Source: Candidatus Lernaella stagnicola (lineage in GTDB: Bacteria > Lernaellota > Lernaellaia > Lernaellales > Lernaellaceae). Taken from it: a stretch of DNA of 64,000 bases. Numbering within the stretch: position 1 is the first letter of the stretch; every line of letters begins with the position of its first letter. The stretch covers positions 1 to 64,000 of the forward strand of contig JAVCCK010000015.1 of the NCBI GenBank assembly GCA_030765525.1, in the 5' to 3' direction. Positions 1 to 8,832 of the stretch are shown piece by piece. Below the pieces are notes generated by a model. It ran no database searches. It was not told where the DNA came from and was given only the letters and a program-made list of their open reading frames with translations. The translations under genes and the position numbers were made by a program.

Positions 1-2724
1 TTCCTCATCGTCGTTCCGCTCCACCGTGTCATCGTCGATGGTGTCGTCATCGGTGGTGTCGTCGTCGGTGGTGTCGTCGTCGGTGGTGTCGTCGTCGGTG
101 GTGTCGTCGTCGGTGGTGTCGTCGTCGGTGGTGTCGTCGTCGGTCGTGTCATCGTTATCGTCGTCATCATCGTCATCGTCGCCGGTCCCGTCGGGCCAGG
201 CAACGATCTCGATGTCGTCGATGCCCCAGGAGTCGCCGAACAACACGTTCGCGTCGTAGTGGAAACGTATCTGCAGATCACCGACGTTTTCGGTTTCAGC
301 CGGCATGACCAGCACTTCGTCGCCGCTTGCATCTTCCCAGTAGCGTACGAGCTGGACCCACGACGCGCCGCCGTCGATCGTGTAATGGACTTCGGCCTTC
401 TCCCACATCGGCAGGCTGTCCATGTCGAAGTCGTGGGAGTAGCGCAATTCCAGGTCCATGTAGTGCCGCGTGTCGATCACCGGCGAAATGAGGAACTCGT
501 TCATGCTGCCGAACATGCAGTCGGAGCAATCGGCGATAATGTATTGATTGTCGAAGTAGGGGCTGAATCCCGCCGTCTCGATGCGCCACGTGCCCGAGCA
601 ACCCTCGTTGATGATTTCCCAATCGGCGAACACATCACCGGCTTCCCAATCTTCCGACAGGAGACGGTTGGGGCCAAAAGGCGTCGCGGAAAGCTCGACC
701 AGGTTGTCTTCCTCGTTGCCCAGCACATCGACGGCGCGTACGACGTAGTAATACGTGTTGTTGTTTTGCGCGCCTTCATCGATGAAGGGCGACGCGCTGG
801 CTACCACGTGCGGCACGCTCCAGTTATAGCCGCCGGAAGTCTCGGCGCGGTACACGTTGTAAACGATCGCGTTGTCGTCGGTCGCCGGATCCCAGGTCAG
901 TTCGACTTGGTAGTCGCCGGCGGTGGCGCCGGTCAGACCTGCGAACACCGGCGGCTGACAATCGGTGACGACTTCCGCCGTCTTCACGACATTGAAATTG
1001 CCGTTGCCGTCGTCGGCGTCAATGTACGTGGCTGTCACCGTGTCGCCGTGATGCACGTAGAGGTAGCCCGGTGTGTTGATCGTGGCCGTCGGGAGGGTAC
1101 CTTCGTACACGCCCGCGCTATCGGTAAGGTCCAGCGTGAACGGCATGCCGCTCGGTGAACTCGTGCTGGCAACATTAATCGAAATGCTGGGGTCCACCAG
1201 GTCTTCATCGAGTACGCGAATGACGATTTCGTCACTGCAACTGTAATCGCGCTCCGGCGTGATGCGGACTTTACCATCCGAATTGACCATCGTGACCATC
1301 AGGTACGCGTGCGCCTCGACCACGTCGATCCGGCCCATGCCGAACGTGTTGTCCTCACCCGGATCGCCCAAGTCGACCGCCGTCATGTACAGCGCTTCCT
1401 TGATCTGATCCGGCGTCGCGTCGGGGAAGGCTTGGCGAAGCAGCAACACCGTGCCCGCCACGTGCGGCGTGGCCATCGAGGTGCCGCTCATCGTGGCGTA
1501 CGTGTTGCCCGGCTGCGAGCTGCGTACGTCGACGCCCACGGCGGAAACTTCCGGTTTGATCGTCGAGCCGTCGCAATCGGAGGGACCGCGACTGGAGAAG
1601 CTCGCGGCGCTCACACCGTCTTGGTTCAGCGCGGCAATGGAAAACACGTTGTAATCCGACGCGATCCGGTTGCCGGGCGAACGCAGCGACTGGCTGCCGG
1701 GGCCTTCGTTGCCCGCGGCGAACACGACCACGACCCCCGCGGCTTCGGCGGCGTCGATCGAGGCGTTGAAGTCGTCAAGACAGGAACCGTAGTACCCGGG
1801 GTGCAGGCCCCAGGAATTGTTGACGACGTCGGGAACGTCTTCGATGGTTCCGGGGTTGCCGTCGGGATCGGCCATCCATTGGAACCCGGCCACGGCGTCG
1901 GAGAAAATGTCGCCGCCGGTATCAATCGTTTTCGCGCCGATCCACTTGGCGCCCGGCGCGACACCAATCTGGTTGTCGCCGCCGTCATCACCGATCATCG
2001 TGCCCAAGGTGTGCGTGCCGTGCGTATTCCAACCCGACTCCGTCGGGAAAGTTTCATGTTCGAGCGGATCAAACCAAGCGTGGCCGGGGTCGACGCCCGG
2101 GTCCAAGCCCCGCCACCGGTCCGCGAAGGCCGGGTGCGATCCGTCAGCGCCCGTATCTTGGTCGCAGGCCAGGGCGCCGGTACCGTCGATGCCCAGGGCC
2201 CACAATTCGGGGGCGCGTGTGTTGACGACGCCGTTTTCGATGCCCTTGCCGGTGGTGGCCGGTTGCGGGTCGCCGGTGGCGACCGGCTCGATCAGTCCGA
2301 TCGGGTAATCAAGGTACACCGACAACACGTCCGGATGCTTAGCCAGTTGCGGCAAGTAGGACGGTTTGATCGTCAGCGCCACGGAATTGGAAATCCAGAA
2401 GGGCTTGATGTGGTTAATCACGCGCTGCTGTTTAGCGGTGCGAAGTTCGGCCAGGAACATTTCCTGGCTTTCGGCCGCTAAATCTTGCAAGCGGGTAATC
2501 ACTTCATAGTGCCGTAACGCCCGTCCGGCGCCGATGGCGTCCATCTCGGCGTCAAGAGCTCGCAGATTCACCTGATCTTTCAACGTAACGTAGACGTTCA
2601 CCCACTCTTGTTGCCCGACCTCGGCAATCTCTTGCTCGAGTCCCGGGTCGACCCACGCGGCTTGCGCCACGCCGGCCAGGAGCAGCACCAACGTTGTGCT
2701 TAGAACGATAATGAAACGGTACAT
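1..2724 (-). CDS. Secreted subtilisin-family (S8) serine protease, C-terminus cut by window edge
   Basis: Extracytoplasmic subtilase. The ATG at 2724 opens a signal peptide (residues 1-22, hydrophobic core then AQA). The catalytic triad is visible: Asp190 in DTGADGSHP, His235 in NTHGTH and Ser416 in GTSMATPHVAG. After the protease domain comes a beta-rich region of about 450 residues, including a fibronectin-like stretch near residues 590-650 and a probable jelly-roll near 670-840. The last visible residues (about 845-908) are almost only Asp and Thr and include a 15-bp tandem repeat. The stop codon lies to the left of the window, so 908 codons are visible. Family membership is certain; the substrate is unknown. 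The Asp-rich tail matches those of the two M14 carboxypeptidases, so a Gly-Gly-Cys ending just outside the window is predicted. Confidence 0.95.
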   Translation of the reverse strand, partial: MYRFIIVLSTTLVLLLAGVAQAAWVDPGLEQEIAEVGQQEWVNVYVTLKDQVNLRALDAEMDAIGAGRALRHYEVITRLQDLAAESQEMFLAELRTAKQQRVINHIKPFWISNSVALTIKPSYLPQLAKHPDVLSVYLDYPIGLIEPVATGDPQPATTGKGIENGVVNTRAPELWALGIDGTGALACDQDTGADGSHPAFADRWRGLDPGVDPGHAWFDPLEHETFPTESGWNTHGTHTLGTMIGDDGGDNQIGVAPGAKWIGAKTIDTGGDIFSDAVAGFQWMADPDGNPGTIEDVPDVVNNSWGLHPGYYGSCLDDFNASIDAAEAAGVVVVFAAGNEGPGSQSLRSPGNRIASDYNVFSIAALNQDGVSAASFSSRGPSDCDGSTIKPEVSAVGVDVRSSQPGNTYATMSGTSMATPHVAGTVLLLRQAFPDATPDQIKEALYMTAVDLGDPGEDNTFGMGRIDVVEAHAYLMVTMVNSDGKVRITPERDYSCSDEIVIRVLDEDLVDPSISINVASTSSPSGMPFTLDLTDSAGVYEGTLPTATINTPGYLYVHHGDTVTATYIDADDGNGNFNVVKTAEVVTDCQPPVFAGLTGATAGDYQVELTWDPATDDNAIVYNVYRAETSGGYNWSVPHVVASASPFIDEGAQNNNTYYYVVRAVDVLGNEEDNLVELSATPFGPNRLLSEDWEAGDVFADWEIINEGCSGTWRIETAGFSPYFDNQYIIADCSDCMFGSMNEFLISPVIDTRHYMDLELRYSHDFDMDSLPMWEKAEVHYTIDGGASWVQLVRYWEDASGDEVLVMPAETENVGDLQIRFHYDANVLFGDSWGIDDIEIVAWPDGTGDDDDDDDDNDDTTDDDTTDDDTTDDDTTDDDTTDDDTTDDDTTDDDTIDDDTVERNDDEE
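28..147 (-). repeat. 15-bp tandem repeat, eight units, encoding Asp-Asp-Asp-Thr-Thr
   Basis: Eight consecutive 15-bp units, gtcgtcgtcggtggt on the plus strand. The middle five are identical and the outer ones carry one to three substitutions. Read on the minus strand they encode DDDTT (once DDDTI) in the Asp-rich tail of the subtilase. The unit is a multiple of three, so copy-number change by slippage keeps the frame and only lengthens or shortens the acidic linker. Confidence 0.93.
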
Positions 2725-2862
2725 GGTATTCCTCTCACTTCCTCCAAGTCCCGCAGCGAAAGTGCACAGGACCTCAAGAGACCTCAAAACCGACGAACAA
2801 ATATAGCTGAATTGTCCCGGCGGCGCAATTTGTCGATTGCGGCCGAAAGAAGGGCCGGCGAA

Positions 2863-3480
2863 CTAGTCCGCGGCGGGGAAATACCCGAGGATTTTCGCCG
2901 TCGCCAACGTGTTGGCGGAGATTTCGTCCTCGATTTCCGCCAGTTCCGGCGTATTGCCGGGATCGGGCATCGTTTCGCTAAGCGCATGCAGCGTAAATTC
3001 ATAGCGATGCCGACTCGGCGGGCAGGGGCCGTCGTAACGCGGGTTGCCGCAGTAACTCGCCGTATGCCATGAGCCCGCCGGCTTGTTGGCGTTGGTCACG
3101 CCCTCATCCAGCGATGTCGTATCGGCCGGAAAATTGACCAACCCCCAGTGCACGACGATACCCTCCGGACCGTCCAAATCGCGGCATGTGATGGCGAAAG
3201 CGGCCGTTTCTTCAGGCGCATTCGACCATGAGAACGCCGGCGAGAGGTTTTCCCCGTCTTGGTTCGTGCAAACGTGCTTGACGGGAATATCTCCGTCGTC
3301 GCCAAACGCGGTGGAAGTCAGCGCAAAGGCGTTGGGCACGTCGTCATTGTCGTTGTCATCGTCGTCGTCGGCTGCGTCATCGTCATCATCGCCCGAGGAA
3401 CAAGCCATGAAGGCCAAAACGGAAACGAGTAACAGGGCTAACGTTAGTCCCCAATAGGAACTGCGACTTGGGCGTCTCAT
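2863..3480 (-). CDS. YbhB/YbcL-type phosphatidylethanolamine-binding-like lipoprotein
   Basis: A 205-aa lipoprotein with a Raf-kinase-inhibitor-like (PEBP) fold. The start at 3480 lies six bases downstream of AAGGGGG; an in-frame ATG at 3486 is an alternative. The signal peptide ends FMAC, with the lipidated Cys at about residue 27, followed at once by an Asp-rich linker (SSGDDDDDAADDDDD...). The PEBP domain shows the family pattern: a SWSNAPEETAAFAI stretch, then DLDGPEGIVVHWGLVNFP, a GPCPPSRHRYEFTLHAL ligand-pocket segment and a helical end. Bacterial members of this family have no settled function. The gene is divergent from the downstream SDR, with an AT-rich spacer between them. Confidence 0.9.
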   Translation of the reverse strand: MRRPSRSSYWGLTLALLLVSVLAFMACSSGDDDDDAADDDDDNDNDDVPNAFALTSTAFGDDGDIPVKHVCTNQDGENLSPAFSWSNAPEETAAFAITCRDLDGPEGIVVHWGLVNFPADTTSLDEGVTNANKPAGSWHTASYCGNPRYDGPCPPSRHRYEFTLHALSETMPDPGNTPELAEIEDEISANTLATAKILGYFPAAD

Positions 3481-3590
3481 GTCCATCCCCCTTCGACACA
3501 AATGGAACACAGGCTTGATGTATGTCCCAAGGATAACCATTTGGCCACCGGTCTCAAGGGGAAAACGAAGAATCAAAACCATGATAATTT

Positions 3591-3613
3591 ACTTGATATA
3601 ATAATATACAAGT
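3591..3613. promoter_or_regulatory. AT-rich imperfect inverted repeat between divergent genes
   Basis: The arms ACTTG and CAAGT flank a 13-base A/T-only centre. It lies in a markedly AT-rich patch (about 3580-3640) in the spacer between the lipoprotein (leftward) and the SDR (rightward). This is where a divergent promoter and operator would be expected. No regulator can be assigned. Confidence 0.3.
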
Positions 3614-3766
3614 AGTCGATATAAATAGAGCAATCGTCATGGAAAATAGTTGTGCGCGATGGTGGTGTTGCCATTCTGCTGCGGTTGCGGCAAGGTTCCA
3701 CGCACACGATAAAAAATCCGGGCCCCCAGGGTCGGCACAATCGCAAGACGCGTAGAGGAATTCAAT

Positions 3767-4486
3767 ATGAGCACTTATTTGATCACCGGTACGACTTCGG
3801 GTCTCGGCGAGTCGATGGCGCGGAAGTTGTGCCAAGCGAAGCACACGGTGTACGGCGTCGCTCGGCGAGCCGAGAAACTCGCCGCGTTTTCCGAAATGTT
3901 TCCCGATTACTTTCGCGCCTTCCCGGGTGACGTATGCGATGCGGCGCGCGCGCGCGAAATATGCGAACAACTGCCGAACCTGCCCGATATTGCCATCCTC
4001 AACGCCGGAATCGGCGAGTTTGACGCCCCGGACGGGCCCTCGACCGAACAGCATCGGCGAATATTCGACACGAATTACTTCGGCGTGTTGAACTTCGTCG
4101 AGCCCTTGTTCAAAGCCATGGCCGCGCGGGGACACGGGAAACTCGTGGTCATTTCGAGCCTGGGAGCGTTTCGCGCCTTGCCGCGGGCCGGCGTTTACGG
4201 GGCGAGCAAGGCGGCGCTGACCTCGGCCATTGAGTCGATGCGTTTGACCTACGGAAAGAAGGGCGTCGAGTTCGTCCTCGTGCACCCGGGCTTTGTGGCC
4301 ACGCCGATGAACAAAGGGGCGAAGGACAAGCTGCCGTTCATTTTGGAGACCGACCACGCGGCGCGCGAGATTCTCGACGGCGTTCACCAGGGCAAGCTGA
4401 CGATCAATTTTCCTCTTCCCATTCGGCTGGCGATGACTGTGGCGCAACTCGTGCCGCCCGGCCTATACCGCCGGCTCATCAAATAA
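3767..4486 (+). CDS. Short-chain dehydrogenase/reductase
   Basis: A 239-aa classical SDR. The nucleotide-binding motif TGTTSGLG is at residues 7-14 and the structural NAGIG at 79-83. The catalytic residues are Ser131 (VISSLG), Tyr144 and Lys148 (YGASK). The ATG follows AGAGGA at a good distance. The C-terminal part, after HPGFVATPM, has a basic, hydrophobic tail that could associate with membrane. NAD(P)-dependent oxidoreduction of a hydroxyl or ketone group is expected; the substrate cannot be told. The next gene, a membrane glycosyltransferase, follows on the same strand after about 40 bases, so the two may be cotranscribed. Confidence 0.92.
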   Translation: MSTYLITGTTSGLGESMARKLCQAKHTVYGVARRAEKLAAFSEMFPDYFRAFPGDVCDAARAREICEQLPNLPDIAILNAGIGEFDAPDGPSTEQHRRIFDTNYFGVLNFVEPLFKAMAARGHGKLVVISSLGAFRALPRAGVYGASKAALTSAIESMRLTYGKKGVEFVLVHPGFVATPMNKGAKDKLPFILETDHAAREILDGVHQGKLTINFPLPIRLAMTVAQLVPPGLYRRLIK

Positions 4487-4526
4487 ACTGGGGCGTTACG
4501 CAGACCGGGTGACAGCGGTTTAGCCC

Positions 4527-6338
4527 ATGGCATACAATCGCCCGCAACACATGAACACCGAGCACACCGAACAAGACCGCCGATCCGACGAGGCGGCAGG
4601 GCGGATCGCGGCGGCGCTGGAGAAGCGTCGGCGGACGATCTTCCTAGCCGTCACGGCCTTGTTGGCGCTCGTGGCGGGCGCGCTGCTGCTTGTTCGCAAC
4701 ACCTTGCCGTACACCAACAACGCGCTCTTGCTGCGTGGCGACGGCTTTTCCGAGCGTAACGTCTTCATCGCTGCTGCCGAGTGGGATCGCGGCCCCGGCA
4801 TCGTCTCGTCCGGATTCCTGCCGATGTACCGCTGGCACACAAATCAATCGTCCGAGGCGCGGGACCTGTTCTTCAAGCCGTTTACTTACACGCATTATCC
4901 GCCGCTTTGCGAACTGACCTATGCGCTGCTCGGACGCCTCGGCGTGCAAACCGTACACGGATTGCGGCTCTTTCCGATCCTGCTCGCCGTGTTGGGTTTG
5001 TTTGCCTTCGCCTGGGCGCTTCGCATGCTTTACGGCGAACTATTCGCCATCGTCGGCGTCGCGTGCCTGATTCTGCATCCGCTGTTCTGGGACGGTGCCG
5101 ACGGCTTGCACGAGTTCGGCTTTCACGTGCCGCAGCAAGCCTTGTTGTGGTTGGGGCTGGCCATGATAGTGCGCGGGCGCGAACGCCTCGGCGCGGTGAT
5201 CGCGTTCGCGGCGGCGTTCTGGCAAGGGACCTACGCGTTCGAATACCAACTGCTGACCCTGGGCGTCATCGCCGGATTCTATTTCCTACACGAACGACGC
5301 AGCGCGTGGCCTTGGTTCTTGCTCGTGGCGGCCGCCGGACCGTTGGCGTTCGTGCTGCACTTCGCCCAAAACGTGTGGCACTTCGGTTCGTTGACCGACG
5401 CTTTGAACGACCTATTCGGCGCGGCGGCGTATCGCATGGCCAATACCGGCGGCAAGGCGGGCGAGCTTCCGCAGATGGGATACCTGACCTACCTGATTGA
5501 AGCCTACGGGCGGTACCGCGGCTACCTCGGCGGCGCGTTCGCCCTGCCGGTGGTCGCGGCTGCGGCGACGCTGGCGCTCTGGCGAAAACGGCCGCGCGGC
5601 GTCTTGCCGTGGTTCGCCTGCCTGGTGATCGGCAGTTTGGCGTGGTTCCTGGTGATGCGCCAGATTTCCTATATGCAATTCCGGTTGATGGGCCGCGTGC
5701 TGTATTTCCTCATGGCGATGTCGATGACCGTCGTGACCTACGCCGTGTTGCGCGGCGTGGCCCAAACGGCGCTGGCCGGAAAACGCCCCGGCGTGTATCT
5801 GTTGGCGCTTGCCGTGCTCGCCGGTTGGATGTGGCACGGGCACGTGGGATACCTGCGGGCGTACGTCGGCTTAGAGCAGGAACTCGCTTATTATCAGCCC
5901 GCGGAAGCTGTCGCCGACCAAACCCCGAACCTATGGCATGTCTGGAACAGCCCGGGCATGAGCTGCTCGCTTCCCGGGTTAGCGCACGGCAAGCGACCGC
6001 CGCGCTACACCTGCCGCACCGTGAAATGCGCGCCCGATAACGCGGCTTGTCGCGCCACGCAGCAGCACATTCGTCTCGCATTCGCCGAATCGACGCTCCT
6101 GAAAGGCGCGTACGTGAAACTCACCGCGCGCAAGGGACCGCCGCCGCAATTGAGCCTGTTGCAGGTCGACGAGGAAACACGAACGAAACAACAGCTGCTG
6201 GCCCATGCGGACGGCCCGATCAAGGGCGGCGTGTACTCGTTGCAATTCGCCTACCCCGTGGCGGCGCGGTTGTTCGAACTGGAGATCGAACGCGCCGAGG
6301 ACGCGGAATTCCGCATCGACTACCTTGTGTTGAACTAA
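4527..6338 (+). CDS. Multi-pass membrane glycosyltransferase-like protein (GT-C type)
   Basis: A 603-aa polytopic membrane protein. A basic cytoplasmic N-terminus (EKRRR near residue 35) precedes the first membrane helix (about 38-57). A periplasmic segment with FTYTHYPPLCELTYALLGRLG follows, then about nine more helices and a soluble beta-type C-terminal domain (about 450-603). This is the plan of dolichol/undecaprenyl-phosphate sugar transferases (PMT/ArnT-like, GT-C fold), where the first periplasmic loop is catalytic. The acidic residues there (RGDGFSER, AAEWDRG) are candidates. An internal ATG at 4551 could be the true start; neither has a clear ribosome-binding site. Donor and acceptor are unknown. 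Its stop overlaps the stop of the convergent methyltransferase by four bases. Confidence 0.75.
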   Translation: MAYNRPQHMNTEHTEQDRRSDEAAGRIAAALEKRRRTIFLAVTALLALVAGALLLVRNTLPYTNNALLLRGDGFSERNVFIAAAEWDRGPGIVSSGFLPMYRWHTNQSSEARDLFFKPFTYTHYPPLCELTYALLGRLGVQTVHGLRLFPILLAVLGLFAFAWALRMLYGELFAIVGVACLILHPLFWDGADGLHEFGFHVPQQALLWLGLAMIVRGRERLGAVIAFAAAFWQGTYAFEYQLLTLGVIAGFYFLHERRSAWPWFLLVAAAGPLAFVLHFAQNVWHFGSLTDALNDLFGAAAYRMANTGGKAGELPQMGYLTYLIEAYGRYRGYLGGAFALPVVAAAATLALWRKRPRGVLPWFACLVIGSLAWFLVMRQISYMQFRLMGRVLYFLMAMSMTVVTYAVLRGVAQTALAGKRPGVYLLALAVLAGWMWHGHVGYLRAYVGLEQELAYYQPAEAVADQTPNLWHVWNSPGMSCSLPGLAHGKRPPRYTCRTVKCAPDNAACRATQQHIRLAFAESTLLKGAYVKLTARKGPPPQLSLLQVDEETRTKQQLLAHADGPIKGGVYSLQFAYPVAARLFELEIERAEDAEFRIDYLVLN

Positions 6339-7204
6339 CCCTTTTTTTCGAACAAGACGAGCATTTCGCCCACGTTGAAGGGGAAGGCGAGGCCGCGCAG
6401 CCCCGGCGGCAGGAGTTTGCGCAATCCGCTGATGAGCCCGCCGCCGAAAATGTGGCCGAACAGTTCGGCGTGCCGCATCAGCATCTCCGGCGTGACGTGT
6501 TTCCACGCAAAACGCCGCCGAATCACGCGCAAGCTGTGCGTTTCGAAAAGAATCGCCAGGGATAGCGGTGTGTGCAGCAGCACGTGTTCCGGAAAGGTGT
6601 GGAACCAGTGCGGGCCCAGGCAGCGCGCCGAAAGCGACGCCACGTTCGGCGTGACGACGAGCAAGCGCCCGCCGGGAACGAGTAGGTCCGCCAGACGCGC
6701 CGCGAACGGATGCGGCTCGGGCACATGCTCGATCATGTCGAATAGGCAGGCGGCGTCAAAGGAACCGGGCGGCAAATCCACTTCTTCGAGACGAGCGGCG
6801 CGAAAGTCCCCATCGGGAAAACGCCGGCGCGCACGATCCACGGCCTGCGCCGATACATCCACACCGGTCGCATCGAATCCGAGATCCAGCGCCGCACCCA
6901 CGGCGTCGCCGGTGCCGCAACCCACTTCCAGCAACCGCGACGCGCCGCGTGTCGCCGGTGCGGGCAGGTGGGAAAGGAATCGCGCAAAAGATCGGCGCTT
7001 GGCCACCGCGATGCCCGGGTCTTCCTCGCCGTGGCCCCGTTCGCGGTGGTAGTCGTCGTTGTAGTACGCGGTCCAGAAATCGGCGTCGAAATCGCCCGCC
7101 GCGAATACGGCGCCGCAACGACGGCAGCCGCGAAAAGGCACGCGGGCGACATGCCAGCGGTGCTCGAGGCGACGGTCGCCGCACACCGGGCAGGCTGGGC
7201 TCAT
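6335..7204 (-). CDS. Class I SAM-dependent methyltransferase with N-terminal zinc ribbon
   Basis: A 289-aa protein. The N-terminus carries two Cys pairs, CPVCG near residue 5 and CRRCG near residue 27, a zinc-ribbon pattern often seen on sugar or lipid methyltransferases. The Rossmann domain has motif I LLEVGCGTG (about residues 91-99), then ATGVDVS, and FDMIEHVPEPH as motif IV. The start at 7204 forms an ATGA overlap with the stop of the upstream GT9 gene, so the two are translationally coupled. This makes a role in modifying a surface glycan likely. The methyl acceptor is unknown. Confidence 0.88.
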   Translation of the reverse strand: MSPACPVCGDRRLEHRWHVARVPFRGCRRCGAVFAAGDFDADFWTAYYNDDYHRERGHGEEDPGIAVAKRRSFARFLSHLPAPATRGASRLLEVGCGTGDAVGAALDLGFDATGVDVSAQAVDRARRRFPDGDFRAARLEEVDLPPGSFDAACLFDMIEHVPEPHPFAARLADLLVPGGRLLVVTPNVASLSARCLGPHWFHTFPEHVLLHTPLSLAILFETHSLRVIRRRFAWKHVTPEMLMRHAELFGHIFGGGLISGLRKLLPPGLRGLAFPFNVGEMLVLFEKKG

Positions 7205-8391
7205 GCGTCGGCCTCCGCCAACCGGCGGCGCACTTCGTCGCGCACTTGATCCAGCGTGATGGTCGGGACACAGGGGAATTCGTGGTTGCAGAAATACCCG
7301 GCGTCGGTCATCGGCACGTACATGCACGGGCTGCACGGATACCCGGAATACAAGTACGTGTGACGAGGCGCCGCGCCGCCGAACATCAAGGGATCGCCCG
7401 GCCCCCAGAGCGAGACACTGGGACAATCGGCGAGCACGGCCAGGATCATCGGCCCGGAATCGTTCGTGATAAAAAGCCGCAGCCGGCACAGCAGCGCGAT
7501 GAATTCGAACAACGATAATTCACCGGCGGCATTGACGACGGCTCGTTGCGATGCGGGCTGCAGGCGATCGAAGCATTCGGCGACGAAATCGCGCTCGCCG
7601 GGCGCGCCGGTCAGGCACACGAAACAGCCGTCGGCGGCCAAATCGTCGACCAGTTCCGCGAAGCGCTCCACCGGCCAGCGTCGTCCGAGGGCGAGGTCGC
7701 TGGCGTTGACGTTGACGCCAACCAGCGTCCGCTTGCCGTCCCAACCGAAGTCTCGCAGTTTTTGGTCGACGGCGGCCAAATGCTCATCGGTCGGCTTGAC
7801 GGAAACCGGCATTTCCTCCGATGACTCCGCGCCGGCGACTTTGGCGACCAGGCCGTAGATTCCCCGCACGTGCTTGGCGATATTGAAGAAGCTGTGATCG
7901 GTATAGATGTGCCGCCGCCAGAAACCGTACCCGTAAAAGCCGATGCGCTGGGGGGCGCGTGTCAACGCGGTGTGAATCGTCGTGTATTTCGAAAAGAACT
8001 CCAGGTCGATCACCACGTCATAGGGCCGGCGCAGGTGCCGCAAAAACGTGCCGAGCGTCTGGATCACAAACGACAGGGGGCGGTTGCGATCGATGCCTTC
8101 CACTGCGTCGAACACGCCGAGAAAACGGGCGAATGATTGGTTCTCCGCAAAGGTCAACAGCGTCAGGTGAACCTCTGGGAACTCACGTTTGAGATCCCGC
8201 GCGATCACCGTCGAATAGCCGATGCTGCCCATGCCGAAAAACTTGATCAGCAACACGCGTCGCGGCGGGCGCGGCGGTCGGGGACGGCCGAATATCAGGT
8301 TGCGCAGGCCGTAAAGAAACGACAGCAGCACGCACAACGGCAGGCCCACGAGGTGATCGATCTTCTTGACGGTTGCGTAGGACGACGCCAT
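7201..8391 (-). CDS. Glycosyltransferase family 9 (heptosyltransferase-like)
   Basis: A 396-aa protein of the ADP-heptose:LPS heptosyltransferase family (GT9, GT-B fold). The N-terminal domain begins VLLIKFFGMGSIGYSTVIARDL, corresponding to the family's 'GDvl.a.p' loop. The nucleotide-sugar domain contains FITNDSGPMILAVLADCPSVSLWG, the conserved D-S-G-P...G-P region. A short hydrophobic segment (about 14-30) may help membrane attachment. The C-terminal part is Cys-rich (YSGYPCSPCMYV...CNHEFPC), a pattern seen in several GT9 members. It is the first gene of a two-gene leftward unit with the methyltransferase. A role in lipopolysaccharide or another surface glycan is inferred. Confidence 0.9.
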   Translation of the reverse strand: MASSYATVKKIDHLVGLPLCVLLSFLYGLRNLIFGRPRPPRPPRRVLLIKFFGMGSIGYSTVIARDLKREFPEVHLTLLTFAENQSFARFLGVFDAVEGIDRNRPLSFVIQTLGTFLRHLRRPYDVVIDLEFFSKYTTIHTALTRAPQRIGFYGYGFWRRHIYTDHSFFNIAKHVRGIYGLVAKVAGAESSEEMPVSVKPTDEHLAAVDQKLRDFGWDGKRTLVGVNVNASDLALGRRWPVERFAELVDDLAADGCFVCLTGAPGERDFVAECFDRLQPASQRAVVNAAGELSLFEFIALLCRLRLFITNDSGPMILAVLADCPSVSLWGPGDPLMFGGAAPRHTYLYSGYPCSPCMYVPMTDAGYFCNHEFPCVPTITLDQVRDEVRRRLAEADA

Positions 8392-8832
8392 CCATCATGC
8401 CTTGTCGAAAGGGGTGAAACGCCAGAATACGGCAACCGGATCGGAAGTCAACGTAGACGAGGATTTCGCGGCGGGCCTTTAAAAGCAGTGCGGGTTCCCA
8501 AGAGGGAACCCGCGTCAGGTGAGGATAGGATGAGGCCTAGTTGAGGAGAGGGAGGTCTCCTCGGATGGGAGGTTGAAAGGGAGGCAACGTTTGTTACCGT
8601 TAATTGGCCTCCGTCTGTTCCCTATTGATTGGTCGCGGCGCAGCGTCGGGCCTTACATTAAAAAACAGTGGGAATGGTTACTGATAGGCGGTATCAATTG
8701 GCTTGCACATGTCGGGCAAGCCCTTACCATACATTGCGGTAAAGAGGGTTTTGTGCGATCCTCACCCGTTCGCCGGGCGCGGCGTAGACCGGAAAGGTTC
8801 GGTGCCGCGAGCGTCCGAAAGGAGCATCAAGA
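8392..8832. other. Intergenic region of 441 bp between divergent units
   Basis: No convincing gene. It must hold the promoters of the leftward GT9 unit and the rightward carboxypeptidase. It contains a 10-bp perfect hairpin at 8490-8513 and a shorter one (GAGGAGA...TCTCCTC) near 8540-8562. The last 15 bases carry the AAAGGAG ribosome-binding site of the carboxypeptidase. An open frame at 8573-8836 lacks any protein-like character. Confidence 0.5.
8490..8513. repeat. Perfect 10-bp stem hairpin with AAGA loop
   Basis: GCGGGTTCCC, loop AAGA, then GGGAACCCGC. No T-run follows on the plus strand and only a short TTTT on the minus strand, so it is not a convincing terminator. It sits in the spacer between divergent genes and could be an operator or an RNA stem in a 5' leader. 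Confidence 0.5.

Noticed and set aside
259-2481. Two long plus-strand open frames of 299 and 390 residues
   Set aside because: They lie antisense to the subtilase gene, which is open throughout the minus strand with a complete catalytic triad.
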